Shown in pieces: positions 6,831 to 15,573 of a DNA stretch of 64,000 bases; within the stretch, counting starts at the first letter, position 1; every line of letters begins with the position of its first letter. Under the pieces are notes generated by a model. It ran no database searches. It saw only the letters and a list, made by a program, of their open reading frames with translations, and had not been told where the DNA came from. Source of the DNA: Gallintestinimicrobium propionicum (GTDB lineage: Bacteria > Bacillota > Clostridia > Lachnospirales > Lachnospiraceae); contig NZ_JAOQJY010000010.1 in assembly GCF_025567525.1 (NCBI RefSeq), forward strand, positions 1-64,000, written 5' to 3'. A program made the position numbers and the translations under genes.

Positions 6831-8603
6831 TCAGTCTGTCCGTAACGGGGATTTTCGCCTCTCTTCCCAAAACGAATCTTCCTCACACTCTTCATCTACA
6901 TCTTCTTCCTCCTCATCTTCCCAAAAACCATTCCGAAGCATTATTTCCTCTTCCAGCTCAAACCTGTCTGCATAAAACACTGGACGGGCTGCTTTTTCCG
7001 GCATCTCATATGGCTCTTCAAAGTGAATCCCCCACTTTAAAAATAACGGTAGCTGCGTCCTCATCGGGCAGCATCCCGTTTTTGCCAAAATGAAGTTCCC
7101 TTTGGGCAGCGTCTTTAATTCATCCGGGGACATCAGGGGACGTCCCATCATCTGAAGGCTCTGACTCGGGTCATGCTTCCCTCTCGAAACAGACCCGCCC
7201 AGGACTGTCCTGTTCCCCAGCGCTTTGGAGAGGATTTCCGCGCTTTCCGAATTAGGGGCAAAGCCACCGAACAGAATATCCTGACAGTTGTCTATGATAA
7301 TGCTGGAGCCTTCTTTTCCATAATTTTTTTCCAGCTGGGCGAAGCTCTGGATGATCGGTACCATACTGATCCGACGGGAACGTCCTGCGGAAAACATCAT
7401 TTCCATCGATTCGACTTTCGGGATCGTTCCAATCTCGTCCGCAAACAGCATGACCCTGTTCGGGAGTTTTCCCCCGTGCTCATCCGCTATCATCAGCATT
7501 TCTCTGTAAAGCTGCTGTAAAAACAGGGATACCATAAAATATTTCGTATTATCCTCTTCCGGCAGCACAAGGAAAATCGCAGACTTTTTGGTGCAGAAGC
7601 TTTCCGTATCCATCGTACTGTCAAAACAGAGTATCTGCTCCATCTCACTGTCCAGGAATGCATTCAGACGGCTCATTGCCGTAGAAAGGACAGACGCCAT
7701 CGCCTGATCGCCGCTATTTAGGGCTGCTCCCGCAAACCATTTCGCTTTGTGGTTCTCCGGCAGCTTGTCCATCAATATCTGGAACAGGCTGCGGTTTTTT
7801 ACCGGTGACGGAGCCATCATATCCTGAATCAGCTTAAACACAGAAACGATATGTCTTTTCGGCGGTGGACAATATTCCGCAACAAGCAGGATTACAGAAG
7901 TCAAAAGCCCTTCTGCAGCATCATAGAAATATGCATTCTGGCCATAGTTTCCTGCAGATGAGCCATCTGAACAGATAATCGTTCTCGCAGTGATCTTGGC
8001 ATATTTTTCCGCTTTTGCTTTCGCCTGCAGATTCTCCGGTTCCTCCAGATAAATATCCATATATTTATTAACCAGCGTCAGGATATTATTTCCTTCAGAG
8101 CGGGTCGGATTTCTCAAATCCAGTATCGAAGTCTGATATCCATAATACTTCTCTGCAATCCCCGCATAGTTCCGGAACAGATCGCCTTTTGTATCAGTTG
8201 TCAAAAAGCTCATGCCGGATGCACAGGCATACTCGATATTGGGATACAGAAAATGGGCCGTCTTTCCGACGCCCGCAGCCCCGATCATCAGGCAATGGAT
8301 ATCCCCGCTGTCTATCAATGCGTCAATTTTCCCTCCGGTCCTCCGCCACCCTACAACCAATCCCTGAGCTTTTGGCAGATTTTCCCCCCGCCTCCACTTT
8401 TCCGGTTCATAAGCCACTCTCACATACGTTTCCCGAATTTCCTTTTCTGTTGCAAAACGGGCTGTCCCATACTGTCCGTCGCCCACCGTCTTTGATTTAA
8501 TCCCATTCAGGCTATATTGATTTGATAAAAACATCAAACCTCCAAGAAGCGCCATCATCCCTATCCCTGCGACAATAAAAAGAATAATCTGATAATTTCC
8601 CAT
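6831..8603 (-). CDS. VirD4-like type IV coupling protein (TraG/CD1115 family)
   Basis: The coupling protein links the relaxase-DNA complex to the transfer channel and uses ATP. One N-terminal membrane segment covers residues 5-27. The Walker A motif GAAGVGKT is at 108-115, and the Walker B-like stretch VMLFADEIGTIP lies near residue 395. The C-terminus is rich in Asp and Glu, as in many coupling proteins where this tail contacts the relaxosome. The 590-residue length is normal for the family in clostridial elements. It lies downstream of the relaxase and primase-like genes in the same operon. Confidence 0.93.
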   Translation of the reverse strand: MGNYQIILFIVAGIGMMALLGGLMFLSNQYSLNGIKSKTVGDGQYGTARFATEKEIRETYVRVAYEPEKWRRGENLPKAQGLVVGWRRTGGKIDALIDSGDIHCLMIGAAGVGKTAHFLYPNIEYACASGMSFLTTDTKGDLFRNYAGIAEKYYGYQTSILDLRNPTRSEGNNILTLVNKYMDIYLEEPENLQAKAKAEKYAKITARTIICSDGSSAGNYGQNAYFYDAAEGLLTSVILLVAEYCPPPKRHIVSVFKLIQDMMAPSPVKNRSLFQILMDKLPENHKAKWFAGAALNSGDQAMASVLSTAMSRLNAFLDSEMEQILCFDSTMDTESFCTKKSAIFLVLPEEDNTKYFMVSLFLQQLYREMLMIADEHGGKLPNRVMLFADEIGTIPKVESMEMMFSAGRSRRISMVPIIQSFAQLEKNYGKEGSSIIIDNCQDILFGGFAPNSESAEILSKALGNRTVLGGSVSRGKHDPSQSLQMMGRPLMSPDELKTLPKGNFILAKTGCCPMRTQLPLFLKWGIHFEEPYEMPEKAARPVFYADRFELEEEIMLRNGFWEDEEEEDVDEECEEDSFWEERRKSPLRTD

Positions 8604-8611
8604 ACTTTTCC

Positions 8612-9541
8612 CTACTGCATCTGCAGGTTTTCTCTCCTCCCTTTAGCCATCAGCTCCTGCAAGTCTTCATTCCAGTCTTTTCCTGACGGAAAAAGCGGGA
8701 ACACCTCCCGGTATCCCCGCCCTTCCAGATTTTTTTGTATTCTTTCTTCTGCCTGAAGCCCCGCTCTGTCCCTGTCCAGGCATAATGCAACCTGTCTGAT
8801 GTACGGCACATCTTCCAACATCTGGAACAGTCCCTGTTCCGACAATCCGCAAAGTGCCACATAGCTGTGCTGCTCCCATTCTTTTTGATATAGGGTCAGA
8901 AAGGAGAGCAAGTCTATCGGTGCCTCAAACACATAAAGCCTGCCGCTCTTACCTGTCCAGTGAAAACTGTATTTCGGATCGCTGCTCTCTTCATTGCCCT
9001 TAAATGCCTTCCCCCCCGTAAATGTCCCATGCTTGTGGGCATGACGTGCCACACCGCTCTTATCATATCCAACAAACACTGCATTATGATATTTCCGGTC
9101 CTCATAGATCATCCTGCGTTTTATAAATTCAGCCAGGACCGTCCTGCTGATTCCTCTGGTTGTTGTAAGGTAGGCAAACGCCCTCCGCATTTCTGTATTT
9201 TTCTCCGGCAGGGCAAATGGCTTTCCTTCTTCCCTGCTTTTTCCCTTTTCACAGATATCCGAATAACAGACTTCTCCCTGCTCTCCATCCAAAAGCATTG
9301 TCACCGCATCCGGAAAATCTTTCCCATAAAACATTTTTACAAAATCGATAGCTCCTCCGCCCTTCTCGATCGCATGGTCATACCACTGGTTTCCCCTCAC
9401 CGTGATGCTATGGTCGCTGGCAAGACGTTTTTCCCTGCCTGATTTTAAAAGCCGCTCCCCCTGCCGTAAAAGGAAACTTTCCAGATTTACCTCATTGGCA
9501 CGCCGCTTCTGTTCTTCTGTAAAATAAATAAAACCTGCCAT
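8612..9541 (-). CDS. DUF3991/Toprim domain protein (primase-like)
   Basis: The 309-residue protein has an N-terminal DUF3991-type zinc-binding-like region (the pattern VRGNQWYDHAIEKGGGAIDFV) and a C-terminal Toprim fold with the conserved Glu in YVFEAPIDLLSFL and the acidic pair in ALCLDRDRAG. Proteins of this kind are coded next to relaxases in clostridial conjugative elements and resemble LtrC/TraC-type primases, which may prime the incoming strand. A separate helicase domain is not present. It lies 11 bp after the relaxase gene and 8 bp before virD4. Confidence 0.88.
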   Translation of the reverse strand: MAGFIYFTEEQKRRANEVNLESFLLRQGERLLKSGREKRLASDHSITVRGNQWYDHAIEKGGGAIDFVKMFYGKDFPDAVTMLLDGEQGEVCYSDICEKGKSREEGKPFALPEKNTEMRRAFAYLTTTRGISRTVLAEFIKRRMIYEDRKYHNAVFVGYDKSGVARHAHKHGTFTGGKAFKGNEESSDPKYSFHWTGKSGRLYVFEAPIDLLSFLTLYQKEWEQHSYVALCGLSEQGLFQMLEDVPYIRQVALCLDRDRAGLQAEERIQKNLEGRGYREVFPLFPSGKDWNEDLQELMAKGRRENLQMQ

Positions 9542-9552
9542 TTCCCAGCCCC

Positions 9553-11964
9553 CTATCCTTCTATCTGCTGTTCCGGTTCATGGTCATCTGTCCGATGCCC
9601 CTGCGCACGCCGTCTCTCAGTCAGCTTTTTTCTCCGTTTCCTGTCAATATGATATCTTCCCGTCCTGTTTTCTTTTCGGAACTCTTCCTGAAATATTTTT
9701 TGCAGACCAGCCATCAGCCTTACTGTAGCAAAAAATACAGAAGGTTCCCTGACCGGTTCAAGATACTCCAATAAAAACAGGGCATACTTATTTCCCTGTT
9801 CTGCCGAAAGCTTCAGGTACTCTACAGCCCTTTCTTTATCCTCCGGGACACCTTTCCCCTGCAGATAAACTTTTCCCAATGCATATTGCGCGGCATCATT
9901 CCCTGATTCGGCAAGCTCTTCCAACCAGCCGAGCGCTTTCTCTGTGTCCCCCGTTCCATTTTCCAGCCACATCATTGCCAGAGAATAACGGGCACGGATA
10001 TTTCCCGTTTTCTCAGCTTTAACCCAATAAGACTCTGCCATCCCGTCATCTCTTTCAATTCCCGTCCCGGTATGGAACATCCATCCCAGCCGGTACTGTA
10101 GATTATCTTCATGGCTCTCTCTTTCTAACGCTGAAAATCCATAAAATGCACTTTTAAAGCATTTCTGTGCGCGTTCTTCATCCGCTTCTGTCCCTATCCC
10201 ATCCCGGTACATTTTTCCCGCTTCATATCCAGCATATGGATTCCCCTGCTTTTTTGCACATTCATACAGCTGCAACGCTTTTCTTTCATCCTTCTCCACC
10301 CCCTGTCCGTTCAGATATTGCCCCGCCAATGCATACTGAGCAAAGTTATGCTTCTTTTCCACTGCCCTTTCAAACCAGGCTGCCGCCTCCTCATAATTCT
10401 TTTCAGTTCCCTGTCCGGCGGCATACATCTTTCCGATCCGATACCACATATATGGCAGCCACTTTTCCTTTGCAGTTTCTGATACCTTTAAAAAACCATT
10501 CAATGCTTTCCCGTACCATTCCTGTGCGACAGCTTCCTCTTTTTCACACCCCATTCCCTTTTCATACATCCATGCCAGCTCATACATTGCCAATGCGTTC
10601 CCCGAGCCAGCCTCCTTGAAAAAAATCCCCATCGCTTTTGAAAAGTCCTGCCGGATTTCATCTGAACCATAGAGGTACTGCTTTGCCAGTTTATATTTTT
10701 TTGTCCACCGTACAAATACTTTCCCCACGTTTGGAAGCTTATCTTTCCGGTACAGCTCTGCTTCTTCCTGACCATTCTCCGGCTGCATCCCTTCTTCCGG
10801 AAAATCCTGTTCTACAGCCTCCCCCTGAATCCACTCAGGACTCCGCACATCATGACTTATTTGCATTGCCTCACTGATAATCAGGTTTTTAAGGCTTTTA
10901 AATGCAGCGCACTGCGACAGCGGCACCTGTTTTTCCGGGCTGTTTTCATAAAATTTCCGGATTTCTCCCTGCCATTTATTCCATTCCTTGTATAACGCAT
11001 CCACACGCTCATCTTCCGCAATCTCATCTATGATCCGGTCCACCAGATTTTTTACGTCCCGCTTCAAATATCCATAAACTTTTTTCCCTTTTGTATGGCT
11101 CAGTTTCCCCGATAAAGCAAGAAGCATTTTTTCCAGCTCCATGTTTTTTACCATCCCGCTTTTCATCTCTTCCATCAGCTGTTTTATGACATCCGCACTT
11201 TCCTCCTTCATTTCCGTTCGTGCCTGATTTTGCTTATCATAGATGTTTGCAAAATCCTGCCGGAAAATGTCATGTGCCAGTTCCGACCGCATCGCCTCAA
11301 TCGACATTTTGGTCAGATAGCCATCATTGTCCCTTGCAGAATACACCATTAGATGTACATGGGGGTGATGTCCCTCATTATGAAAGGCTGCATACCACCT
11401 TAAGTCTGCGCTGTCGATTTTCATATGTTTACAGAGCATCGCCCGCTTTGACCTTAATAGCGCCATCCACTGTTCTGCCCGGTCATATCCCAGCCGCGCG
11501 GCATCCTCCCTCTTCAAAGAAATGACATGCGTCCATATCACGCCCTTATGTTCCGCTGCCTCTTTCTGCACCTGCCGCAGCATGACAGGCTTCCCTGCGT
11601 CAGTAAACAGACCATGCTCCCCGACCCGCTCCACTCTCGGACGGTTTGCTATATAATCCACATAATTTTCCATACTCCCTGAAAAATCCACATAACGCTC
11701 CAACGCACAGGATATCAGCTCCGATGCATTCCCCATTGTCGGATGCTCTGAAAAATCCATGTATTCCAACAGCTCCCTTGCCTCCGGGATTTTCCGGACC
11801 ATCTCCTCGATATATTGTTTCTGGTTTTTGGTCGCCGGAAGGTTATCCCGTCCCCCTGCCATTTTTTCAACGCCTTCCCGTGTTCCTATATAACGGACAT
11901 AATGTTCTATCCGCGGCGCAGGGACATCCCGCAGATAGCGGGATGTAAAAATCAGCTTTGCCAT
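9553..11964 (-). CDS. MobP-type relaxase fused to Sel1-like repeats
   Basis: The relaxase nicks DNA at oriT and stays attached to the transferred strand. The metal-binding motif HHPHVH is at residues 199-204, and two related blocks, YVRYIGTREGVE (22-33) and YVDYIANRPRVE (101-112), give the MobP3-like N-terminus. After residue 430 comes a long array of Sel1/TPR-like repeats of about 36-40 residues (for example ALAMYELAWMYEKGMGCEKE), ending near residue 750, then a very basic tail. At 803 residues it is longer than a minimal relaxase because of this repeat domain. The gene follows the RHH accessory gene by 7 bp. Confidence 0.92.
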   Translation of the reverse strand: MAKLIFTSRYLRDVPAPRIEHYVRYIGTREGVEKMAGGRDNLPATKNQKQYIEEMVRKIPEARELLEYMDFSEHPTMGNASELISCALERYVDFSGSMENYVDYIANRPRVERVGEHGLFTDAGKPVMLRQVQKEAAEHKGVIWTHVISLKREDAARLGYDRAEQWMALLRSKRAMLCKHMKIDSADLRWYAAFHNEGHHPHVHLMVYSARDNDGYLTKMSIEAMRSELAHDIFRQDFANIYDKQNQARTEMKEESADVIKQLMEEMKSGMVKNMELEKMLLALSGKLSHTKGKKVYGYLKRDVKNLVDRIIDEIAEDERVDALYKEWNKWQGEIRKFYENSPEKQVPLSQCAAFKSLKNLIISEAMQISHDVRSPEWIQGEAVEQDFPEEGMQPENGQEEAELYRKDKLPNVGKVFVRWTKKYKLAKQYLYGSDEIRQDFSKAMGIFFKEAGSGNALAMYELAWMYEKGMGCEKEEAVAQEWYGKALNGFLKVSETAKEKWLPYMWYRIGKMYAAGQGTEKNYEEAAAWFERAVEKKHNFAQYALAGQYLNGQGVEKDERKALQLYECAKKQGNPYAGYEAGKMYRDGIGTEADEERAQKCFKSAFYGFSALERESHEDNLQYRLGWMFHTGTGIERDDGMAESYWVKAEKTGNIRARYSLAMMWLENGTGDTEKALGWLEELAESGNDAAQYALGKVYLQGKGVPEDKERAVEYLKLSAEQGNKYALFLLEYLEPVREPSVFFATVRLMAGLQKIFQEEFRKENRTGRYHIDRKRRKKLTERRRAQGHRTDDHEPEQQIEG

Positions 11965-11970
11965 ATACTT

Positions 11971-12378
11971 TTATTCCCGTCCCCTCTGATACCGGTATGC
12001 ATCCTCAAACAGGACTGTTCCGTTGATACGGCTGACTTCCTCCACACATTTTGCATGGAGCTTCTGCAAATCCCCTTCATCCACCTCATGACTGTATGCA
12101 ATCACATGGCAGAGCTTTGCCAGCTCCACTGCCATTTTAAAATCCATCCGCGCCAGACGGTTTTCGCTGTCCTTCACAGTCCCTCCCAGCATAGACGAGA
12201 GGGACTGCAAAAGATAATCCTCCGATTTTTCAGCAGAAAGGAATCCCAGATAAAACCGTAAAGCGTCCTCTATCATCTCTGTGCGGCTCAACGCCATCCC
12301 CTCCTGCACATAAGCATCTGCTGTCCTGACAAGCTCTTCATCCATCCGGATTGAAAATTTTATTTTTTCCGTGTCCAT
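11971..12378 (-). CDS. Ribbon-helix-helix relaxosome accessory protein (MobC-like)
   Basis: The 135-residue protein begins with a ribbon-helix-helix motif: IKFSIRMDEELVRTADAYV followed by SRTEMIEDALRFYL. Such proteins bind near oriT and help the relaxase open the DNA. The ATG at 12378 follows a GGAGAAAGGGGG stretch and is preferred over the longer frame at 12420. It is directly upstream of the relaxase, which supports the role. The C-terminal half has no recognised domain. Confidence 0.8.
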   Translation of the reverse strand: MDTEKIKFSIRMDEELVRTADAYVQEGMALSRTEMIEDALRFYLGFLSAEKSEDYLLQSLSSMLGGTVKDSENRLARMDFKMAVELAKLCHVIAYSHEVDEGDLQKLHAKCVEEVSRINGTVLFEDAYRYQRGRE

Positions 12379-12488
12379 CCCCCTTTCTCCTTTTATCCCT
12401 TTCCCTTTTTGCAGAGCCACCCAAAAAACTGCTTCCTTTCCCGGTTTTCGCCGTTTCTGCCACCTGAACCCTGCAAAAAATGTTTCAT

Positions 12489-12567
12489 GGGTGGCATCCT
12501 GTTTTCCCGCACGGCTTTGCCGGGCGGTGTATTACGGGCGAGGAGGCTTTTTTAAGCCACCCGCCCT
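12489..12567. other. Candidate origin of transfer with nested palindromes
   Basis: The 350 bp between the DUF6103-like gene and the RHH gene has no supported gene. Within it GGGTGGC (12489-12495) pairs with GCCACCC (12556-12562). A second imperfect hairpin is made by GGGCG/CGCCC (12536-12540, 12562-12566) and GGCTT/AAGCC (12545-12549, 12554-12558). CCCG/CGGG forms a smaller stem between them. GCCACCCA occurs again near 12416. Origins of transfer often lie just upstream of the accessory and relaxase genes and hold inverted repeats. The nick site cannot be named from the sequence alone. Confidence 0.4.
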
Positions 12568-12724
12568 TTAACCCGCACACATTTCGACCTTGTCCCATCC
12601 TCTTTTTCTCCGGAATCCTGCCCTTTCCCAAACTTCGCCAAACGCGCGCTTGACTGGCACTCATGCACATTTCCCCGCCCCTGCTCCCAAAAGCCCACAC
12701 AGCGGCTCACAGACGCTTACAGGG

Positions 12725-12967
12725 CTATTCCTCTTCCCCTCTGGCTGCCGCCCTGCTCTGCCTTCTGCCAGTATTTCTTGCCTCTTCCACCCGGCTTACC
12801 CTGTCGTCGATGTATTCCCGGGTCGCCAGCGGCACATATTTTTCATAAAGCTTCTGGATGATGTCGTTTAATTCTTCCTGAAGGTTTGCATCCTTTTTCC
12901 CCATATGGAAGAAAAGCGCATCCAGTTTCTCCGTATTAAATGTGATTGTTAATGTCGTATTTTTCAT
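12725..12967 (-). CDS. Small conserved element protein (DUF6103-like)
   Basis: The 80-residue protein starts at 12967, where AAAGGGAACAA precedes the ATG; the longer frame to 13036 overlaps the previous gene. It begins with a strand-like stretch (NTTLTITFNTEKLDAL) followed by helical, acidic-basic sequence with a YVPLATREYIDDRV segment. This combination matches a small family, recalled as DUF6103, found in clostridial conjugative elements. Its N-terminal strand followed by helices is compatible with a ribbon-helix-helix-like DNA-binding protein. No function is established. Confidence 0.7.
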   Translation of the reverse strand: MKNTTLTITFNTEKLDALFFHMGKKDANLQEELNDIIQKLYEKYVPLATREYIDDRVSRVEEARNTGRRQSRAAARGEEE

Positions 12968-12996
12968 TTGTTCCCTTTCTCTGCTTTCATCCGCAG

Positions 12997-14010
12997 CTAA
13001 AACAACCGTCCATACCCATACAGATGCCTCCGCCAATAAGCAGCGTTTAAGTCCGCATACCCGATCGGGTCACCTGCATGGAGCATCCTTCCCCCACCTA
13101 CATAAATCCCCACATGGCTTACAGCGCTTCCTGAAGCATATGTCCCTGTAAAAAACACCAAATCTCCGGGCTGTGCCTCCCCCTGTGATACGGAGGCACA
13201 CTGGTCATAAATCCCCTGCGCTGTTGTCCGGGGCAGATAACATACCCCCGACTGTGTATAGACCCAGCAAATATAACCGCTGCAATCAAATCCGGTCGCC
13301 GGGGAGCTTCCTCCCCACACATAATCCATCCCGATATATTTCCGTGCTTCCTCCATCAATGCGGCAAAACTTCCATCTCCCATCGCCTCCCCCGCTTCTC
13401 CGTTCATTCCTCCTCCGATACCTCCTCCTTGTTTTACAAGACTGTAAATTCTGCGGGCATTGGTTTTATCCTCCACACGGATCTCTTTTCCAAGCAACTG
13501 CGACAGGCTTTGGCATATCTGGTTCTGGTCAGAAACAGGAACCGTTACCGTAACGATATTTCCTTTCTCATCCTCTATTTCTTCAAAAGAAACAAAGCAT
13601 TCCGCAAATTTCCTGTAATCGGCTCTCCTCATATGTTCCTGTTCTGTCCCGAAAAACAGTGTATAGAAATATGACTTGACCAGATCTGCATCAACTGCCC
13701 CGTCCCTGACATCCTTATTTATTTTACCAATCTCCCTGTCCAGATCTTGAAAGCTTTCCTGCATATCCCGGATATAACTTCTATACTCCTCCGGCATTTT
13801 TAAAGATATCCCACTGCCATAAAAAGACAAAAATACAGCCTGCCTGTTATGATCAGCAGTACCTGATAAGGAACATAACATTACTGAAATGATAAGAAAA
13901 AACGGGATACAAATGGCTGCTGTCACGGACAAAACTGCCGTCCTGACACGTTCATCAGTCATTGCTGTAAGCGCTCCTTTTACGGCAAACACTGCCCCTG
14001 ATACCGACAT
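12997..14010 (-). CDS. Conjugation-associated C40 (NlpC/P60) cell-wall hydrolase
   Basis: This membrane-anchored hydrolase should open peptidoglycan locally for the transfer channel. A single transmembrane segment lies at about residues 31-53 (first-frame numbering from an upstream Met; six fewer from the preferred start). The C-terminal NlpC/P60 domain has the catalytic Cys in GFDCSGYICW, a His in SHVGIYVGGG and a second conserved His in MLHAG. The start at 14010 is preferred because GGGGGAGGG lies just before it. A middle region of about 170 residues is typical of VirB1/VirB8-like hydrolases of Gram-positive elements. Confidence 0.9.
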   Translation of the reverse strand: MSVSGAVFAVKGALTAMTDERVRTAVLSVTAAICIPFFLIISVMLCSLSGTADHNRQAVFLSFYGSGISLKMPEEYRSYIRDMQESFQDLDREIGKINKDVRDGAVDADLVKSYFYTLFFGTEQEHMRRADYRKFAECFVSFEEIEDEKGNIVTVTVPVSDQNQICQSLSQLLGKEIRVEDKTNARRIYSLVKQGGGIGGGMNGEAGEAMGDGSFAALMEEARKYIGMDYVWGGSSPATGFDCSGYICWVYTQSGVCYLPRTTAQGIYDQCASVSQGEAQPGDLVFFTGTYASGSAVSHVGIYVGGGRMLHAGDPIGYADLNAAYWRRHLYGYGRLF

Positions 14011-14039
14011 AAGCCCTCCCCCTTCCATGTTGATATCTG

Positions 14040-14543
14040 TTAATATCCCATCCGGACACCGCCTGTGCCCTGCTGGTTTTCCTGCAGACTTTTTTCTGCC
14101 AGTCCATATGCCCTCTGGATGGCCTCCTCCAAAATCTCTGCATCAAAACCTGCTGACTGGTATCCCTCCCGGATGATTTCTGCGTAATGTTCCGATGGAA
14201 TCCCAAATTCCCGTCCGGGAGTCATGACATATGCCATGACCCGCTGGCATTTCCCATCCACTTCCACCTCCATCATCTGCTTCCTATACAATCTCGGATA
14301 CCCTTCATAACAGTCTAACGCCACCTCATCCCGGGCACCGATCTCCCAAAGCACCACCGGAACACTGCTTCCTTCCCGCGGCTCTACCGTCGCAACCGCT
14401 CCGTGCCTTGCGCCCCTGAACAGCAGCTCATAATTTTTCAATATCCCCTTCCCTACTACTTCTGCGGTCCGGCACCGGTCAGCCATCTGCTCCAGATTCA
14501 TGTTGCTCCCGTATGCCATATACAATCTTGTCCTTCTGCCCAT
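14040..14543 (-). CDS. Gamma-glutamylcyclotransferase-fold (AIG2/GGCT-like) protein
   Basis: The 167-residue protein has the signature YGSNMN at residues 11-16 near the N-terminus and the catalytic Glu at position 80 in CYEGYPRLY. Enzymes of this fold release 5-oxoproline from gamma-glutamyl amines or peptides. It follows the amidoligase gene by 13 bp. An amidoligase would make gamma-glutamyl-type bonds and this enzyme could break them, so the pair probably acts on the same linkage. The substrate is unknown; cell-wall peptides or a peptide tag are both possible. Confidence 0.88.
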   Translation of the reverse strand: MGRRTRLYMAYGSNMNLEQMADRCRTAEVVGKGILKNYELLFRGARHGAVATVEPREGSSVPVVLWEIGARDEVALDCYEGYPRLYRKQMMEVEVDGKCQRVMAYVMTPGREFGIPSEHYAEIIREGYQSAGFDAEILEEAIQRAYGLAEKSLQENQQGTGGVRMGY

Positions 14544-14556
14544 TTTTCTTCTCTCC

Positions 14557-15564
14557 TCATCCTCTTATCATCATCGTTCCTGTTTCCGTTTCCTCATCAG
14601 CTGCCTGCTCCTGCAGCCTGCAGCTTTCTGCCCGTTTTCGCCGCAGCCGCTCCTGCTGTGCGATTGCCTGAGCCGGGTCTCTCCACGCGATACACCCCGG
14701 CAGATTTTTCAGCAGATGATACCGTGCTGTTTCAAATTCTTTTCCATTTAATCCCAACCGCAAAAGCCACGTCCGGAAGGTATACTTCTCATTCGTTGTC
14801 TCCGTCCTGATTCTGCTCGCACAGGTCTGATTTAATGCCTGCGCCGTAACTGCAAGACAAAATTGGATATACGCCTTGATCTTCCCTGCATGGAGCGTCC
14901 CGTTGAACAGCCGGAATTCAACCGTCCCTTTCTGGAAAACCGAATGGAGGTTCAGACAATGATACCTGCTCTGGTCATAATGTTGTCCCCTCCTGCTCCT
15001 GCCGTTGTACCAGATTTCCTCTACCGCCTCCATACTGGTCGGACGCCGTCTGTTTAATTCTTCCAGAAAACGTTCCTCCACAGGCCTGCACCATCGATGC
15101 TGTCTCTCCACTGACACCCCAAGCGCCTTATAGATCAGGTCCTCCTTTGCCGCCATGATATTTGTAAGGTTTCTCAGTTTCCCTGCGTCAAAGGGAGAAG
15201 CATCGATATGCACATGGATGCCGCAGCTCTCATTTACGATCGCACCTTTCTTTTTCAACTCACGGATTAATTCCTGAATTTTTTCAATATCTTCATATCT
15301 GCAGATTGGGCTGACCATTTCTGTCCGATATACTGCACCCGCCGCTCTTTTCTCCCCGTTAACCTTCTTTTCCGCCCGGATGCTGCCGTCACTCATGAAT
15401 TTCCACTGTCGTCCCTCCTGATCCACGGCTGCATATGTCTGGTAATAGGTGCCCACATATTCCGACCTTGTCCCAAAATATGTGGCGGCTACCTTGGCCG
15501 CCCCTGCCCTTGTGATCCCTGTCATTTCGATCTCTATCCCAAACCTCTGCTCCCTAAGTTCCAT
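14557..15564 (-). CDS. Amidoligase family enzyme (COOH-NH2 ligase fold)
   Basis: The 335-residue protein has the family landmarks in order: FGIEIEMTG at residues 8-16, the GIHVHID motif at about 115-121 (the two His at 117 and 119), and TVEFRLFNGTLHAGK near 215-228. Together they define the glutamine-synthetase-like amidoligase family, which forms amide bonds with ATP. It is embedded in the transfer operon between virB4 and the GGCT-like gene, the family's known gene partner. The C-terminal 60 residues are basic and have no recognised motif. The substrate cannot be told from sequence. Confidence 0.85.
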   Translation of the reverse strand: MELREQRFGIEIEMTGITRAGAAKVAATYFGTRSEYVGTYYQTYAAVDQEGRQWKFMSDGSIRAEKKVNGEKRAAGAVYRTEMVSPICRYEDIEKIQELIRELKKKGAIVNESCGIHVHIDASPFDAGKLRNLTNIMAAKEDLIYKALGVSVERQHRWCRPVEERFLEELNRRRPTSMEAVEEIWYNGRSRRGQHYDQSRYHCLNLHSVFQKGTVEFRLFNGTLHAGKIKAYIQFCLAVTAQALNQTCASRIRTETTNEKYTFRTWLLRLGLNGKEFETARYHLLKNLPGCIAWRDPAQAIAQQERLRRKRAESCRLQEQAADEETETGTMMIRG

Positions 15565-15573
15565 TCTCCCCCT

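Noticed and set aside
6559..6870. A 103-codon frame overlapping the small HTH gene
   Set aside because: It overlaps the HTH gene in another frame and the end of virD4. The HTH protein has a good ribosome binding site and a clear fold; this one does not.
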